This document shows, one piece after another, positions 24,501-32,707 of a stretch of 64,000 bases of DNA; the first letter of the stretch is position 1, and each line of letters opens with the position of its first letter. The notes beneath the pieces were generated by a model, which saw nothing but the letters and a program-made list of their open reading frames with translations, made no database searches and was not told the DNA's origin. The stretch comes from Lyngbya sp. HA4199-MV5. GTDB lineage: Bacteria > Cyanobacteriota > Cyanobacteriia > Leptolyngbyales > Leptolyngbyaceae. A program made the translations under genes and the position numbers. The DNA is taken from the NCBI GenBank assembly GCA_019359375.1, contig JAHHHL010000003.1, positions 1 to 64,000 of the forward strand, written 5' to 3'.

Positions 24501-27375
24501 GACCACCTCCGGGTCATATCGGATTCGGGCAACTGTAGACAACAATCCCGTCAGCGCGACGGATGTGCAGCTTTGGGCAACGGGTGATGCTGCTGCGAGT
24601 TGGGGCAGTCGCTACCGCAACAACCGTCTGGAAATCAAACTCGACAAAACGCGCTACCAGGTGGGCGAAACGGCGACGGCGCTGATTCAGTCCCCCTATC
24701 CCGAAGGCGAACTGTACTTTGCAGTAGTAAGACACAACACAATCTACAAAACCCTGACAAAGGTTCAGGGCAGTGCGCCTAGCATGCAGTTCCAGGTTAC
24801 GCCTGAGATGTTGCCCAATGCCGCCGTAGAAGCCGTGTTGATCCGTCAGGGCAAGCCGCTGGAGCAGGTAGAACCCGGCAGTCTGGACAAACTCGTTCGT
24901 ATTGGCTTTGCCCCCTTTGAAACGGATCTGGGTTCCCAATACCTTCAAGTTGAAACGACAGTGGCACCGAGCCTCCAGCCTGGAGACGAACAAACCGTGC
25001 AGCTTCGAGTCACCAACCAGGGTCAGGCGGCGAAGGGACAGGTAACGCTCATGGTGGTCAACGAAGCGGTGCTGCAACTCAGCGGCTATCGTCCCCCTGA
25101 CCTGGTGAAGACGGTTTATGCCGAACAGCCCGTCTCCATCCGCCTGAGCGACAACCGACCCGATGTGGTGCTGCAACCGCAGTCATCTCCCCTGGAAAAA
25201 GGCTGGGGCTATGGGGGCGGTGCCTCCAATGGCGCAGGCAATACCCGCGTTCGTACCGACTTCAAACCGCTAGCGTACTACAACGGTTCCGTGAAGACAG
25301 ACGCGATCGGCAACGCAACGGTCAAATTCAAGCTGCCCGACGACCTCACCACCTGGCGCGTGATGGCAGTTGCCACCGATGAAGCCATGCACTTTGGCAG
25401 CAATAGCGACACCACCTTTGTCACCACGAAACCGCTGATTGCGAATCCCCTCTTACCCCAGTTTGCGCGACCGGGCGATCGCTTCCAGGCAGGTGTGTCT
25501 GTCACCAACACGGCTGAACAAACGGGTAATCTGACCGTCAACGGCTCCGTCACCGAGCCGCTCAAGCTGGATAATTCCTCTGGACAGCAACAGGCTCAAG
25601 CAACGACAGGCACCAGCGCCTATCGCTTCCCCGTTGTCGTGCAGTCCACAGGCGACGCGAAGGTGGAATTTACCACCCAGCTTGGCAGCGCCACTGATGC
25701 CTTTGAAGTGCCGCTCGACATCAAGCCCCTGGATGTCACGGAACAGGTCGTGGAAGCAGGAACGACTACCGATCAGGCAACCATTCCCCTGAACGTCGAT
25801 AAAAACGTGGCACCCGATGCAGGCGGCTTGGACATTTCCCTTGCCAGCAGCCTGGTTCCCACCCTCGCGGCTCCCGCCAAACAGGTGCTAGACGAGAAAG
25901 ATCTCCCCTTCCTGGAACCTGCTGCCAGTCAACTGGCGATCGCCGCCAACCTCCAAGCCCTCACCCAAACCTATGGGCAAACCTTCGCCAGCTTCGATCC
26001 TGCGAAACAGGCGAATCAAGCGCTCGATCGCCTCCAGGCACTCCAAAAGCCCGACGGTGGGTTCGCCTCCTACCCCAGCCAGGAAACCTCCGACCCCTTC
26101 ATCACCCCCTATGCTGCTCAAGCTATCGCCCTCGCCGATCGCGCCTTCAGCAAACCCAATGCCTCACTCCTTGCCTCTCACCCCTCACTCCTCACTCCCT
26201 TAACCGCCTACCTCAAAAAGCTCCTCGCCGACCCCGGACAGTACGACTACTGCAAAGAAGCCCTCTGCAAAAACCAGGTACGGCTGGAAACCTTGATCGC
26301 TCTGGCTGCGTTGGGCGATCGGCGCAACGACTTTCTCTCCGACCTCTACAGCCAGCGAAACCAGCTTGATCCCGTCAGCCAGATCAAACTCGCGCGCTAC
26401 CTGACCCAGTTCCCAGAATGGCAGCAAGAAGCCAGGTCAATGGTGAACCAGCTCCAGGAAACGATTTATCAAACGGGACGCAATGCCACTGTAAATCTGC
26501 CTCCTAACTGGCGCTGGCTAAATTCGCCAACCACCGCTCAGGCTCAAGCATTACGGCTCTTCATTGCTCAAAATGCCAAGTCCGACGATCTGGATCGCCT
26601 CCTCAAAGGGCTTCTCGGACAACGGCGCAACGGCATCTGGCAGGGCACCCACGACAATGCCGAAGCACTGACCGCGATCGTCGAATACAGCAAACTTCAG
26701 CCCACGCCACCCAACTTTGAAGCAACGGCAACCCTGGCAGGCAAAACGCTGACCTCTGCGAAGTTTGAGGGCTACAAAACGCCCAGCACTGACGTGGCGG
26801 TGAAGATGGCAGATCTCCCGCGCGATCGCACCGACATCACCCTCAAAAAGACCGGGCAGGGCATCCTGCATTACCTCGTTGCCTATCGCTATCGGCTCCA
26901 GGGCAACCAACCCGGTAAGCTCAACGGCTTGCGCGTCACCCGCACCCTTCGTCCCGCCAACGAAGACAAAGTGCTGTACAAAACGGGACTCTATGCCCCC
27001 GATCCGCTCACCGTTCCCGTGGGGCAGGTTTACGACATTGGGCTGGAGATTATCACCGATCATCCCGTTGATCATGTTGTCGTCACCGATCCGCTACCCG
27101 CTGGCTTTGAAGCAGTGGATAACAGCTTCCAGACCACCACGCCTTACTTCCAGGCACAGGGTGATAGCTGGCAACTTGGCTACCAGACCATCTACCACGA
27201 TCGCGTCGTTGCCTTTGGCGACAAACTCGACCCCGGTGTATACACCCTCCACTACCTCGTCCGCTCCGTCACCCCCGGCAATTTCGTCTACCCCGGTGCA
27301 GAGGCACATCTGGAATACGCGCCTGAAGAGTTCGGGCGATCGGCTTCCTCCAATCTGGTGGTATCGGAGAAATAG
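21547..27375 (+). CDS. bacterial alpha-2-macroglobulin family protein, thioester lost
   Basis: A 1942-residue secreted protein. The first 30 residues form a signal peptide ending LVIKGC, a near-lipobox that could anchor it as a lipoprotein (Lys at -2 is unusual). Strings of macroglobulin beta-domains follow, with the MG2-like IFSDRQLYQPGETAWFTG near residue 650 and the A2M domain RVRTDFKPLAYYNGSVKTDA near 1235. Where thioester-bearing relatives have YGCxEQT, this protein reads LPFLEPAAS (about 1455), lacking the Cys and Gln. The all-helical thioester domain and a C-terminal receptor-like domain are still present. Family role: trapping proteases at the cell surface. No pbpC neighbour is seen. 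Residues about 1540-1553 are encoded by an in-frame CTCACTC-type STRR. Confidence 0.92.
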   Translation: MVMRRGKGIKPWFVLLALCVALVIKGCSFANITPTANPQPSVAALAVPKLPDWIEQISPTGEAATTAQIRVRFKEPLLPVENLESKEPQDLLKKFELVPPLPGQWRFLTPRMVGFQGDRAIPKAARVQVTLKAGLADLKQHRLDQDLAWTFNTEPIKLTNLPGKPAAGTPQGEAAEPLDLKPVLKFTSNTELDLASLKDHVKLAPGNDQNGVGLNVALEKSEEKVRDQYPEEKSPAEQFDPSARDWIYTIEPQQTLAKATRYRLEISPGLMAANGNVASEGVFASQVETYSPLVFQKLSYYGQPDAGGAQGRFVNGSPQLAFNNEVDAESAIAHITVEPAPKKEVPLVKVYEGDRIVALNPWALDPTTKYTVKLGADLKDKYGQTLGKPVTTDYTTGDVAADLWAPSGLNIFPTGKNLQLNLSTVNLANYKAAFAVVQPTDLVYTDTAYPRENGKGLLPTPSSWKSTPVKGQKNQAIDIPVPLQKQLGGATGMLAYGVQARTNQYQDGNQQKWREPTTYGLVQLTNLGVFAQWFPESGMVRVSHLSDGAAVANAAVQIYPSKLEAKTQPEPIACATGKTDKTGTLLLDSKALQTCMGGAGRFADAPKLLIVAQEGKDWAFTRTTEYSGAYEYGVDAGWQSSKPESRGIIFSDRQLYQPGETAWFTGAAYYLQNGALKQDKNARYTLTLRDSNGQETSLGTQTTNEFGTFSKEWAIGKNQPLGYYAILAKNANDVEIAGEFRIAEFKPPNFKVALTLDGGKPGEPNASTQNSELDTPNFSLIASLGQTITAKTQSNYLFGSPVEGGKVEYYVTRKQAEFAPKGWDGFAFGQQWFWPEEAPTVSTDVLQTNQVLSKTGDSSQAVTVDKELPYPMTYRVDAQVSDVSNLSVADSKTFLALPTDKLIGLQSDFVATAGQDFPVKVIVTDPSGTPVLNQKVHLELQQMTYSRVSKLVEGSRTQQDQVEYKTVATADIQSDASPQTANLKPTTSGSYRIRATVDNNPVSATDVQLWATGDAAASWGSRYRNNRLEIKLDKTRYQVGETATALIQSPYPEGELYFAVVRHNTIYKTLTKVQGSAPSMQFQVTPEMLPNAAVEAVLIRQGKPLEQVEPGSLDKLVRIGFAPFETDLGSQYLQVETTVAPSLQPGDEQTVQLRVTNQGQAAKGQVTLMVVNEAVLQLSGYRPPDLVKTVYAEQPVSIRLSDNRPDVVLQPQSSPLEKGWGYGGGASNGAGNTRVRTDFKPLAYYNGSVKTDAIGNATVKFKLPDDLTTWRVMAVATDEAMHFGSNSDTTFVTTKPLIANPLLPQFARPGDRFQAGVSVTNTAEQTGNLTVNGSVTEPLKLDNSSGQQQAQATTGTSAYRFPVVVQSTGDAKVEFTTQLGSATDAFEVPLDIKPLDVTEQVVEAGTTTDQATIPLNVDKNVAPDAGGLDISLASSLVPTLAAPAKQVLDEKDLPFLEPAASQLAIAANLQALTQTYGQTFASFDPAKQANQALDRLQALQKPDGGFASYPSQETSDPFITPYAAQAIALADRAFSKPNASLLASHPSLLTPLTAYLKKLLADPGQYDYCKEALCKNQVRLETLIALAALGDRRNDFLSDLYSQRNQLDPVSQIKLARYLTQFPEWQQEARSMVNQLQETIYQTGRNATVNLPPNWRWLNSPTTAQAQALRLFIAQNAKSDDLDRLLKGLLGQRRNGIWQGTHDNAEALTAIVEYSKLQPTPPNFEATATLAGKTLTSAKFEGYKTPSTDVAVKMADLPRDRTDITLKKTGQGILHYLVAYRYRLQGNQPGKLNGLRVTRTLRPANEDKVLYKTGLYAPDPLTVPVGQVYDIGLEIITDHPVDHVVVTDPLPAGFEAVDNSFQTTTPYFQAQGDSWQLGYQTIYHDRVVAFGDKLDPGVYTLHYLVRSVTPGNFVYPGAEAHLEYAPEEFGRSASSNLVVSEK

Positions 27376-27400
27376 AGAAGGTGTAGCGGGAGCCTGAAAG

Positions 27401-27657
27401 ACTCATTCGAGCGGATGAAAGACTTATGAATCAGGTAGCCAATACTCATTCATAAGGATGGAAGACACTTAAATAGACCTCCGGATACTCATTAATGAAC
27501 CTCCAGGACTCATTCACCCGCATCAAAGACTCATTTACGGGCATCCTCATACTCATTCATGACCCTCAACAACTCATTTCTCAATGTCCGAAGCTCATTT
27601 ACCAGCATCCTCCACCTCATTACCAAGTATCCAAGACGCATTAAAGAGAATCAGAAG
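27401..27657. repeat. phased array of twelve 21/22-nt units with ACTCATT
   Basis: Units start at 27401, 27422, 27444, 27465, 27487, 27508, 27529, 27551, 27572, 27593, 27615 and 27636. Consensus ACTCATTYAYNNGCATCNNAG. Spacing is only 21 or 22 nt throughout, mean 21.4. The 22-nt units break any reading frame, so this is not a protein repeat. Confidence 0.85.
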
Positions 27658-27847
27658 TGCGTGAATGGCGATCGTGCTCTTATCCACCTTGAAATCCGCC
27701 TCAAATCTCAACCCCCACAATCAAATCAGGAAAGGCTCAGACTGGAGCATCGCCCTCGGTAGCTGAATTAACTATCTGAAAATGACAGATAATATCCCAA
27801 AATCTCAAACTTAACCTGAAATTTTTCGATTTAATTCCTTAAAAATC

Positions 27848-27904
27848 AGGTGTTATCCAGCAAAAGTGATGGATAATTCTGGAAAACCAAGGTGTTATCC
27901 AGCA
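27848..27904. repeat. direct repeat AGGTGTTATCCAGCA, 42 nt apart, with an inverted half-site between
   Basis: The 15-mer occurs at 27848-27862 and 27890-27904. TGGATAA at 27870-27876 is its inverted TTATCCA core. The sites lie 47-103 nt upstream of the DUF2695 gene, a position suitable for an operator, but no regulator is identified. No gene is seen elsewhere in 27658-27950. Confidence 0.6.
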
Positions 27905-27950
27905 GATCTGATACTTAATACATAGTTAGTCCGCTTCACCCGCTACAGCT

Positions 27951-28283
27951 ATGCCGAGTAAACTAGAGAAGCAGAGACGGCGAGAGATTATTCGAGGCAT
28001 TCGTGAGAGAGAGCACGCGGATGCGGAAGCTCGGATGCCCATCTCGAAGGCAGATTTGCGGGATTTGTTCAAGATGCTTGACAGCACGCTGTTTGAGCAG
28101 CGCGACGACGAGATTTGGTGTTATTGCGACCACACGCTTCGACGTTCCAGAGAGTTTTTGCGGTCGCGGTCGCTTCCAGAGGATTCCATCGCGGAGTGGT
28201 TCGGCGAGTATGGCGGCTTTTGCGATTGCGAGGTCGCCTCGAACGTCACAGCCCATTGGGCGAAGCATATTGGATATGATTGA
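27951..28283 (+). CDS. DUF2695 domain protein
   Basis: A 110-residue soluble protein. After a basic N-terminal helix rich in Arg/Glu (KLEKQRRREIIRGIREREHA) comes the DUF2695 core: LFKMLDSTLFE, then CDHTLRRSREFLRSR, EWFGEYGGFCDCEV, with the Cys-Asp-His and Cys-Asp-Cys groups that mark this family. Function of the family is unknown; the conserved Cys/His suggest a metal site. It is the first of several small accessory genes between the macroglobulin gene and hemA. Confidence 0.8.
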   Translation: MPSKLEKQRRREIIRGIREREHADAEARMPISKADLRDLFKMLDSTLFEQRDDEIWCYCDHTLRRSREFLRSRSLPEDSIAEWFGEYGGFCDCEVASNVTAHWAKHIGYD

Positions 28284-28385
28284 GACCCAGCCTAACCAGT
28301 TTGAAGGATGAGAGCTTTAAAGAGGTAGCACAATTGATCGCCCAAGTTAAGATGGGTAAGCAAGCGTTGAGACGAGGTTAGGCTC

Positions 28386-28661
28386 ATGACAGTGCGACAA
28401 CCCCGCTACTCCAAAGAAGAATACGCTCGTCGTGGTAATGAGATTTACGAATCTCAGGTGCGATCGCAAGTCGAGGAAGGCAACCACGGTAGAATCGTAG
28501 CGATCGATATTGAAACCGCAGCCTTTGAAGTTGCTGACACGACCATCGAAGCCACTGATCGCCTCTATGAACGTGTGCCTGATGCTCAACCTTGGGTGAT
28601 CCGGATTGGGCATCGCACCGTTTATCGATTTGGTTCGCGGAGCCTGAAGAAGTCGGTATGA
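28386..28661 (+). CDS. conserved small protein coupled to an aspartic-protease-like gene
   Basis: A 91-residue protein starting MTVRQPRYSKEEYARRGNEI. It has a helical, charged N-terminal half and a beta-rich centre (GRIVAIDIETAAFEVAD) ending with PWVIRIGHRTVYRFG. I know this type from cyanobacterial genomes, where it commonly precedes a clan AA aspartic protease gene, but no function is established. The stop TGA overlaps the next ATG (ATGA at 28658-28661), so the two are translationally coupled. A toxin-antitoxin-like or complex-forming pair is possible. Confidence 0.75.
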   Translation: MTVRQPRYSKEEYARRGNEIYESQVRSQVEEGNHGRIVAIDIETAAFEVADTTIEATDRLYERVPDAQPWVIRIGHRTVYRFGSRSLKKSV

Positions 28662-29029
28662 TGCAAGGCTTCGTGAATCAAAGTTGTGAAGCAATCATTC
28701 CGGTCGTTGTGGGTCACAGCAAAGCACGACAGCAAATGGTTCAGACCGTAATTGATACAGGGTTTACTGGTTTCTTGTCCCTTCCGTTATCCATCATCGA
28801 ATCGCTGGAACTGCCTTGGATATTCCGCGACTCTGCAACGTTAGGAGATGGCAGTGAAGTCCTTTTCGAGATGTACCGTGCCTTTGTCATCTGGCATGGA
28901 CAATATCAAGTTGTGGATGTAGCAGCGTCAGAGGCAGAGCCACTTGTTGGGATGAGTTTACTGTCTGGATCTAAGTTGTACATTGAAGCAGTTCAGGACG
29001 GTATCGTGACGATTGAAGCAATGCCGTAG
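28658..29029 (+). CDS. clan AA (retropepsin-like) aspartic protease family protein
   Basis: A 123-residue protein with the retropepsin-type active site V-I-D-T-G-F-T-G near residue 30, then LSLPLSIIESLEL and, later, PLVGMSLLSGSKLYI, the usual second hydrophobic Gly motif (G-M-x-L-L). This is the single-domain length that dimerises to make one active site in retroviral-type proteases. Start ATG 28658 overlaps the stop of the preceding gene; the longer frame upstream simply overlaps that gene. Natural substrates of the bacterial members are unknown. An attC-like element begins 26 nt after the stop. Confidence 0.8.
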   Translation: MMQGFVNQSCEAIIPVVVGHSKARQQMVQTVIDTGFTGFLSLPLSIIESLELPWIFRDSATLGDGSEVLFEMYRAFVIWHGQYQVVDVAASEAEPLVGMSLLSGSKLYIEAVQDGIVTIEAMP

Positions 29030-29054
29030 TTGAGAGTTACTTCGTTGGGGCTCG

Positions 29055-29138
29055 GTCTAACAATGCGATGGAGCGGCGAGTAAAATTCTTTCGCTTCGTT
29101 TCGGTTCTATTTGTCGCCGCTCATCTTCACCGTTAAAT
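29055..29138 (+). mobile_element. attC-like recombination site, element 1
   Basis: The left box GTCTAAC (29055-29061) fits RYYYAAC and the right box GTTAAAT (29132-29138) fits GTTRRRY. Inner arms GATGgAGCGGCGA and TCGCCGCTCATC pair over 12 bp with one bulged G, the layout of folded integron attC sites. No integrase gene is in the window. Confidence 0.5.
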
Positions 29139-29157
29139 CACTCACTTAGGTTTAATA

Positions 29158-29223
29158 CGATCGCCCCTCCTGACAGTCAAATCAACACATAAAACCCAGC
29201 GCTAAGCGATTGGAGCGCGATCA
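29158..29223. repeat. about 65-bp dispersed repeat, copy R1
   Basis: CGATCGCCCCTCCTGACAG through CTAAGCGATTGGAGCGCGATC. Related to copies at 30089-30152 and 60043-60107. R1 and R2 flank the vapBC-like pair as direct repeats. Confidence 0.7.
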
Positions 29224-29268
29224 CAGACTGCACAGGCTTAAAATCTAGAGTGTATCCTTAACAGACTC

Positions 29269-29553
29269 ATGACGCTAACCCTTAACCTATCGCCAGAGTT
29301 GGAGCAGTATCTTTTACAGGAAGCCAATCAGCACGGGCTTTCCGTAGAGGCTTTGGCACTGCAACTCTTGACGAATTCTCTTATGTTGAAGCAAAAACAA
29401 ACCGAAGCGGTTAACTTGCTCCAAGCGTGGATGGATGATGAGGATGATTTGGAACAGCAAGAAACAGGTCAGTATTTGATTCATGCCTTGGATAACGATC
29501 GCTTGTCCGATCGCAAGTTATTTCCCCTTGAGATGAAAGGTATTACTTGGTGA
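29269..29553 (+). CDS. antitoxin-like protein of a vapBC-type pair
   Basis: A 94-residue protein beginning MTLTLNLSPELEQYLLQEA, a ribbon-helix-helix-like N-terminus (short strand, then helix QHGLSVEALALQLLTNSL) followed by an acidic tail. This is the common layout of cyanobacterial antitoxins that bind DNA with the first part and the toxin with the second. Its TGA overlaps the GTG start of the downstream PIN-domain gene, giving translational coupling. It is intact although its toxin partner is frameshifted. No SD is obvious before the ATG. Confidence 0.75.
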   Translation: MTLTLNLSPELEQYLLQEANQHGLSVEALALQLLTNSLMLKQKQTEAVNLLQAWMDDEDDLEQQETGQYLIHALDNDRLSDRKLFPLEMKGITW

Positions 29554-29997
29554 GTCGCATTCTGGTGCTAGATACAGGACCGCTCGGTCTCGTTACTAAT
29601 CCAAAGCTATCCGCTGAGAGTATTGCTTGCGCCCAGTGGCTTCAAACTCACATCAGGGAGCCGCGTGATCATTCCAGAGATTGCAGACTACGAGGTTCGG
29701 CGTGAATTGTTGCGGGCAAACAAAGCTAAAGGCATTGCTCGTTTAGATGATTTAGCCAAATTGCTTGAGTACCTACCACTGACCACGATCGCCATGCGTC
29801 AAGCAGCCCAGTTTTGGGCACAAGCGCGCCAGCAAGGACAACCCACAGCAGGCGACAAAACAATTGACGGTGATATGATTTTGGCGGCTCAAGCCATCAC
29901 TCTCGAAATTCCAGATGTTGTTATTGCGACAACCAATGTGGGGCATTTGTCGAGATTTGTTCCGGCGGAGTTATGGCAAACCATCGCTCCAAGTTGA
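29550..29997 (+). pseudogene. vapC: VapC-like PIN-domain toxin, frameshifted
   Basis: Starting at GTG 29550 the frame encodes SRILVLDTGPLGLVTNPKL and WLQTHIR, the N-terminal strand of a PIN domain with its first Asp. After about 29655 the continuation (SRVIIPEIADYEVRREL, then DGDMILAAQ and IPDVVIATTN) is in another frame, so one extra base in the GGGA stretch near 29655-29660 breaks the gene. With the frame repaired, all PIN acidic residues would be present (D, E, D, D) and the length would be normal, about 148 residues. Unless the base is a sequencing error or is read by frameshifting, the RNase toxin is inactive. The second frame alone is open from about 29623. Confidence 0.8.
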
Positions 29998-30088
29998 TTG
30001 CCACTAAACACAGCTTTAATCAGTTCGTACAGAGTTTATTGTTCAGTGCTCAAGGTCATCTGTTAATATTGCCCACTCAGATTTAGCC

Positions 30089-30152
30089 CTATCGCCGCTC
30101 CTACAAGCTGCATCAACGCATAGAACCAAGGCTAAGCGATTGGAGTGCGATC
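30089..30152. repeat. about 65-bp dispersed repeat, copy R2
   Basis: ATCGCCGCTCCTACAAGCTG through AAGGCTAAGCGATTGGAGTG; same family and orientation as R1 (29158) and R3 (60043). Confidence 0.7.
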
Positions 30153-30270
30153 ATATCAGATTTAGGGATATAGGGCGCGATCGTGCAGTGGCGCGGCGCT
30201 TAAATAGAGATGGATTCCTCATTAGCCTGCGACCAAGGTGTCTGACTGATTGGCTTCTGACTTCTCACCC

Positions 30271-31563
30271 CTAACCAAACTGCTTATTTGACGTAGATTC
30301 CAGCTTGAAGAGGGTTGTGAGCGTTTGCATGGCTTGCCGTCTGGCTTCAATATCCTGCTGTGCGCGTAGCTGGACCATTGGGTCGTGCAAGATTTTGTTG
30401 ACGATGCCACGGGTGAGCGCTTCGATCACTTCCTGATGCTTTTCGGCAAACTCGGTGCCCAGACGCGACAGTGCTTTCTCAAGTTCTTGAGCGCGGATGG
30501 TTTCAACCTTGTCGCGCAGGCTACTGATGGTGGAAACGGTTTCAAGCGATCGCAGCCAGCTATCAAAGGTGTCCACTTCTTCATCCAGCAGCATCTCTGC
30601 TTCCATTGCCATCTGGCGACGGCTTTCCTGGTTTTGGGCAACGACTGCTTTCAAGTCATCCACGTTAAACGCCTGGACGTGGGGCAGTTCATTCACATCG
30701 GTATGCACGTTGCGCGGCACGGCAATGTCAAACAGCATCAGCGGTTGCGCCGGATCCAGCACCATTTCGAGCTTGGCGCGATCGAGTAGCGGTTCCGTTG
30801 CTGCGGTGCTGGTAAAGACGATATCAGAGTTTGCTAATATCGTGGACAAATCTGACAGTGGGTGTAGATGTAAGGCGGCATCTGGAAAGAGTTTGGCTAG
30901 CTCTTGGGCGCGTTCCAGCGATCGATTCAAAATGGAAATATTTACCGCGCCTTTAGAGAGCAAGTGCTGCACCAGAAGACGAGACATTTTGCCTGCGCCT
31001 AGAATGCCGACACGACAAGCCGCTAAATTTTGGGCTTTAAGTTGGGCAAGTTCCACCGCTGCGGAACTGATGGAAACCGCTCCGGTGCCAATGCTGGTTT
31101 CGGTGCGGACACGCTTCCCAGCCGTAAGCGCTTGCTTAAAGAGTTGATTGAGAATGCGCCCAATGCCTTGGTGCTGCTGCCCTAGCTTGTGGCAGTGTTT
31201 GACCTGCGCCAGAATTTGCCCTTCGCCCAGCACCAGACTATCCAATCCAGACGCGACGCGCATCAAATGCATCACCGCATCCTGATGCAGCAAGGTAAAC
31301 AAATGGGGACGCAACTGAGGAAGAAAAAGCTTGCTGTGATCGCTTAAAAACTGGGTCACTTCGCGGATGCCCTGCTCGGTTTCGCTGGTAACGAGATAAA
31401 TTTCCAGGCGATTGCAGGTGCTGAGAACCGCTACTTCTTCAAGGTGAGGACAGGCGCAAAGCTGCGCGATCGCACGGTCATAAAGGGTTTCTGGAATGCT
31501 CAGTTTTTCTCGAACGTCAACCGGGGCTGTTTTGTGGCTTAACCCTACAACGGCAATGTTCAT
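30271..31563 (-). CDS. hemA: glutamyl-tRNA reductase
   Basis: A 430-residue enzyme that reduces glutamyl-tRNA to glutamate-1-semialdehyde, the first committed step of haem and chlorophyll synthesis. Catalytic Cys50 lies in STCNRLEIY; the N-terminus [20 protein letters not shown] and the segment [12 protein letters not shown] are classic. The NADPH-binding domain has [14 protein letters not shown], and the C-terminal helical dimerisation domain is complete. It lies downstream of glpX on the same strand (106-nt spacer with an inverted heptamer repeat), so it may be co-transcribed with it. Full length for the family. Confidence 0.98.
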   Translation of the reverse strand: MNIAVVGLSHKTAPVDVREKLSIPETLYDRAIAQLCACPHLEEVAVLSTCNRLEIYLVTSETEQGIREVTQFLSDHSKLFLPQLRPHLFTLLHQDAVMHLMRVASGLDSLVLGEGQILAQVKHCHKLGQQHQGIGRILNQLFKQALTAGKRVRTETSIGTGAVSISSAAVELAQLKAQNLAACRVGILGAGKMSRLLVQHLLSKGAVNISILNRSLERAQELAKLFPDAALHLHPLSDLSTILANSDIVFTSTAATEPLLDRAKLEMVLDPAQPLMLFDIAVPRNVHTDVNELPHVQAFNVDDLKAVVAQNQESRRQMAMEAEMLLDEEVDTFDSWLRSLETVSTISSLRDKVETIRAQELEKALSRLGTEFAEKHQEVIEALTRGIVNKILHDPMVQLRAQQDIEARRQAMQTLTTLFKLESTSNKQFG

Positions 31564-31611
31564 CTTAAAAATGCGCTCTTTTATGGTGAACCGATTCTTG
31601 AGCCTTTGGTG

Positions 31612-31659
31612 GTTGGTTGTTAGTTTTTAGAGCCTTATGACTAGCAACTAACAACCAAC
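31612..31659. repeat. perfect 14-bp inverted STRR between glpX and hemA
   Basis: GTTGGTTGTTAGTT (31612-31625) and AACTAACAACCAAC (31646-31659) are exact inverted repeats with a 20-nt loop, built from the same heptamer family as 3531-3628. It could attenuate glpX-hemA transcription. Confidence 0.85.
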
Positions 31660-31669
31660 ATCTAACAAC

Positions 31670-32707
31670 TTAGTGCAACTGGATGACTTTTGGCTTGCCC
31701 GACAGGTGGATCGTATCTACAAATCGGGCCGTGTTGGACTGGTTTGAAATGACCAGTGACTGAGTTCTGGCACCGCCGCCGAAGAAGCGGACACCTTCCA
31801 TTAAGTTGCCAGAGGTAATACCACAGCCAGCAAACAGAATCGTCTCACCAGAGGCAAGTTCATGAGCGTCATACACTTTATCAGGGTCGGTGATGTTCAT
31901 GCTCTTAAGGCGATCGATATTTGCCTCTTTGCTCTCACCAATCAGTCCTGTTTTCACAACCGCTGGATCGTAAATGAGCTGACCCTGGAAGTGCCCACCC
32001 ATTGCCCGCATGGCAGCCGCAGAGATCACCCCTTCCGGTGCGGCACCAATGCCCATCAGCGCATGAATGTTTGTACCCGCAAAGCCGCAGGAGATGGCTG
32101 CACCTACGTCCCCATCACTGATGAGTGAGACTCTAGCACCCGCATCCCGAATTTCTTTGATGAGGTCGGTATGCCGATCGCGCTTCATGACAACCACAAC
32201 CAGTTCTTCGATCGCTCGATCCAGGCACTCCGCTAGAATTTTGAGATTTTCAGTGGCTGATTTATTGATGTCCACTTTGCCTTTAGCGGCGGGTGGGGCG
32301 GCTAACTTCTTCATATAGAAATCGGGCGCGGCAAACAGCCCACCTTTTTCGGAAATTGCCAGCACAGCCATTGAGCCAGGTTGTCCATAGGCAACCAGGT
32401 TGGTGCCTTCACACGGATCGACTGCAATATCAATCTCAACTAGCTCATCGGGATTGCAAAAATCTTTTGCATTGGGCTGCGTACAAACGCCGACTTCTTC
32501 GCCGATGTAGAGCATGGGCGCGTCATCGCGTTCCCCTTCCCCAATCACAATGCGACCTCGCATGTAGATTTTGTTCATGCGTTCGCGCATGGCTTCCACT
32601 GCTACCTGGTCAGCAATGTTCTTCTCGCCTTTGCCCATCCAGCGGGCAGATGCGATCGCAGCCTGCTCTACTACTTCAATAATCTCTAAGCCGAGCGTGT
32701 TCTCCAC
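31670..32707 (-). CDS. glpX: class II fructose-1,6-/sedoheptulose-1,7-bisphosphatase
   Basis: A 345-residue Calvin-cycle phosphatase that removes the C1 phosphate of fructose-1,6- and sedoheptulose-1,7-bisphosphate. The N-terminus [17 protein letters not shown], the motif [20 protein letters not shown] and VDPCEGTNL (metal and substrate binding) identify the GlpX family in its cyanobacterial bifunctional form. Full length. It lies divergent to cp12, whose product regulates other Calvin-cycle enzymes, across a 314-nt region that probably holds both promoters (a TTGACA is at 32794-32799 on the plus strand), and upstream of hemA on the same strand. Confidence 0.97.
   Translation of the reverse strand: MENTLGLEIIEVVEQAAIASARWMGKGEKNIADQVAVEAMRERMNKIYMRGRIVIGEGERDDAPMLYIGEEVGVCTQPNAKDFCNPDELVEIDIAVDPCEGTNLVAYGQPGSMAVLAISEKGGLFAAPDFYMKKLAAPPAAKGKVDINKSATENLKILAECLDRAIEELVVVVMKRDRHTDLIKEIRDAGARVSLISDGDVGAAISCGFAGTNIHALMGIGAAPEGVISAAAMRAMGGHFQGQLIYDPAVVKTGLIGESKEANIDRLKSMNITDPDKVYDAHELASGETILFAGCGITSGNLMEGVRFFGGGARTQSLVISNQSNTARFVDTIHLSGKPKVIQLH

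Noticed and set aside
22930-25176. Two antisense frames of 210 and 220 residues inside the macroglobulin gene
   Set aside because: They are shadows of a strongly supported coding strand and show no recognisable domain.
27401-27657. CRISPR array
   Set aside because: The constant part is only about 7 nt with a degenerate remainder, the unit is 21-22 nt, and no cas gene is near.
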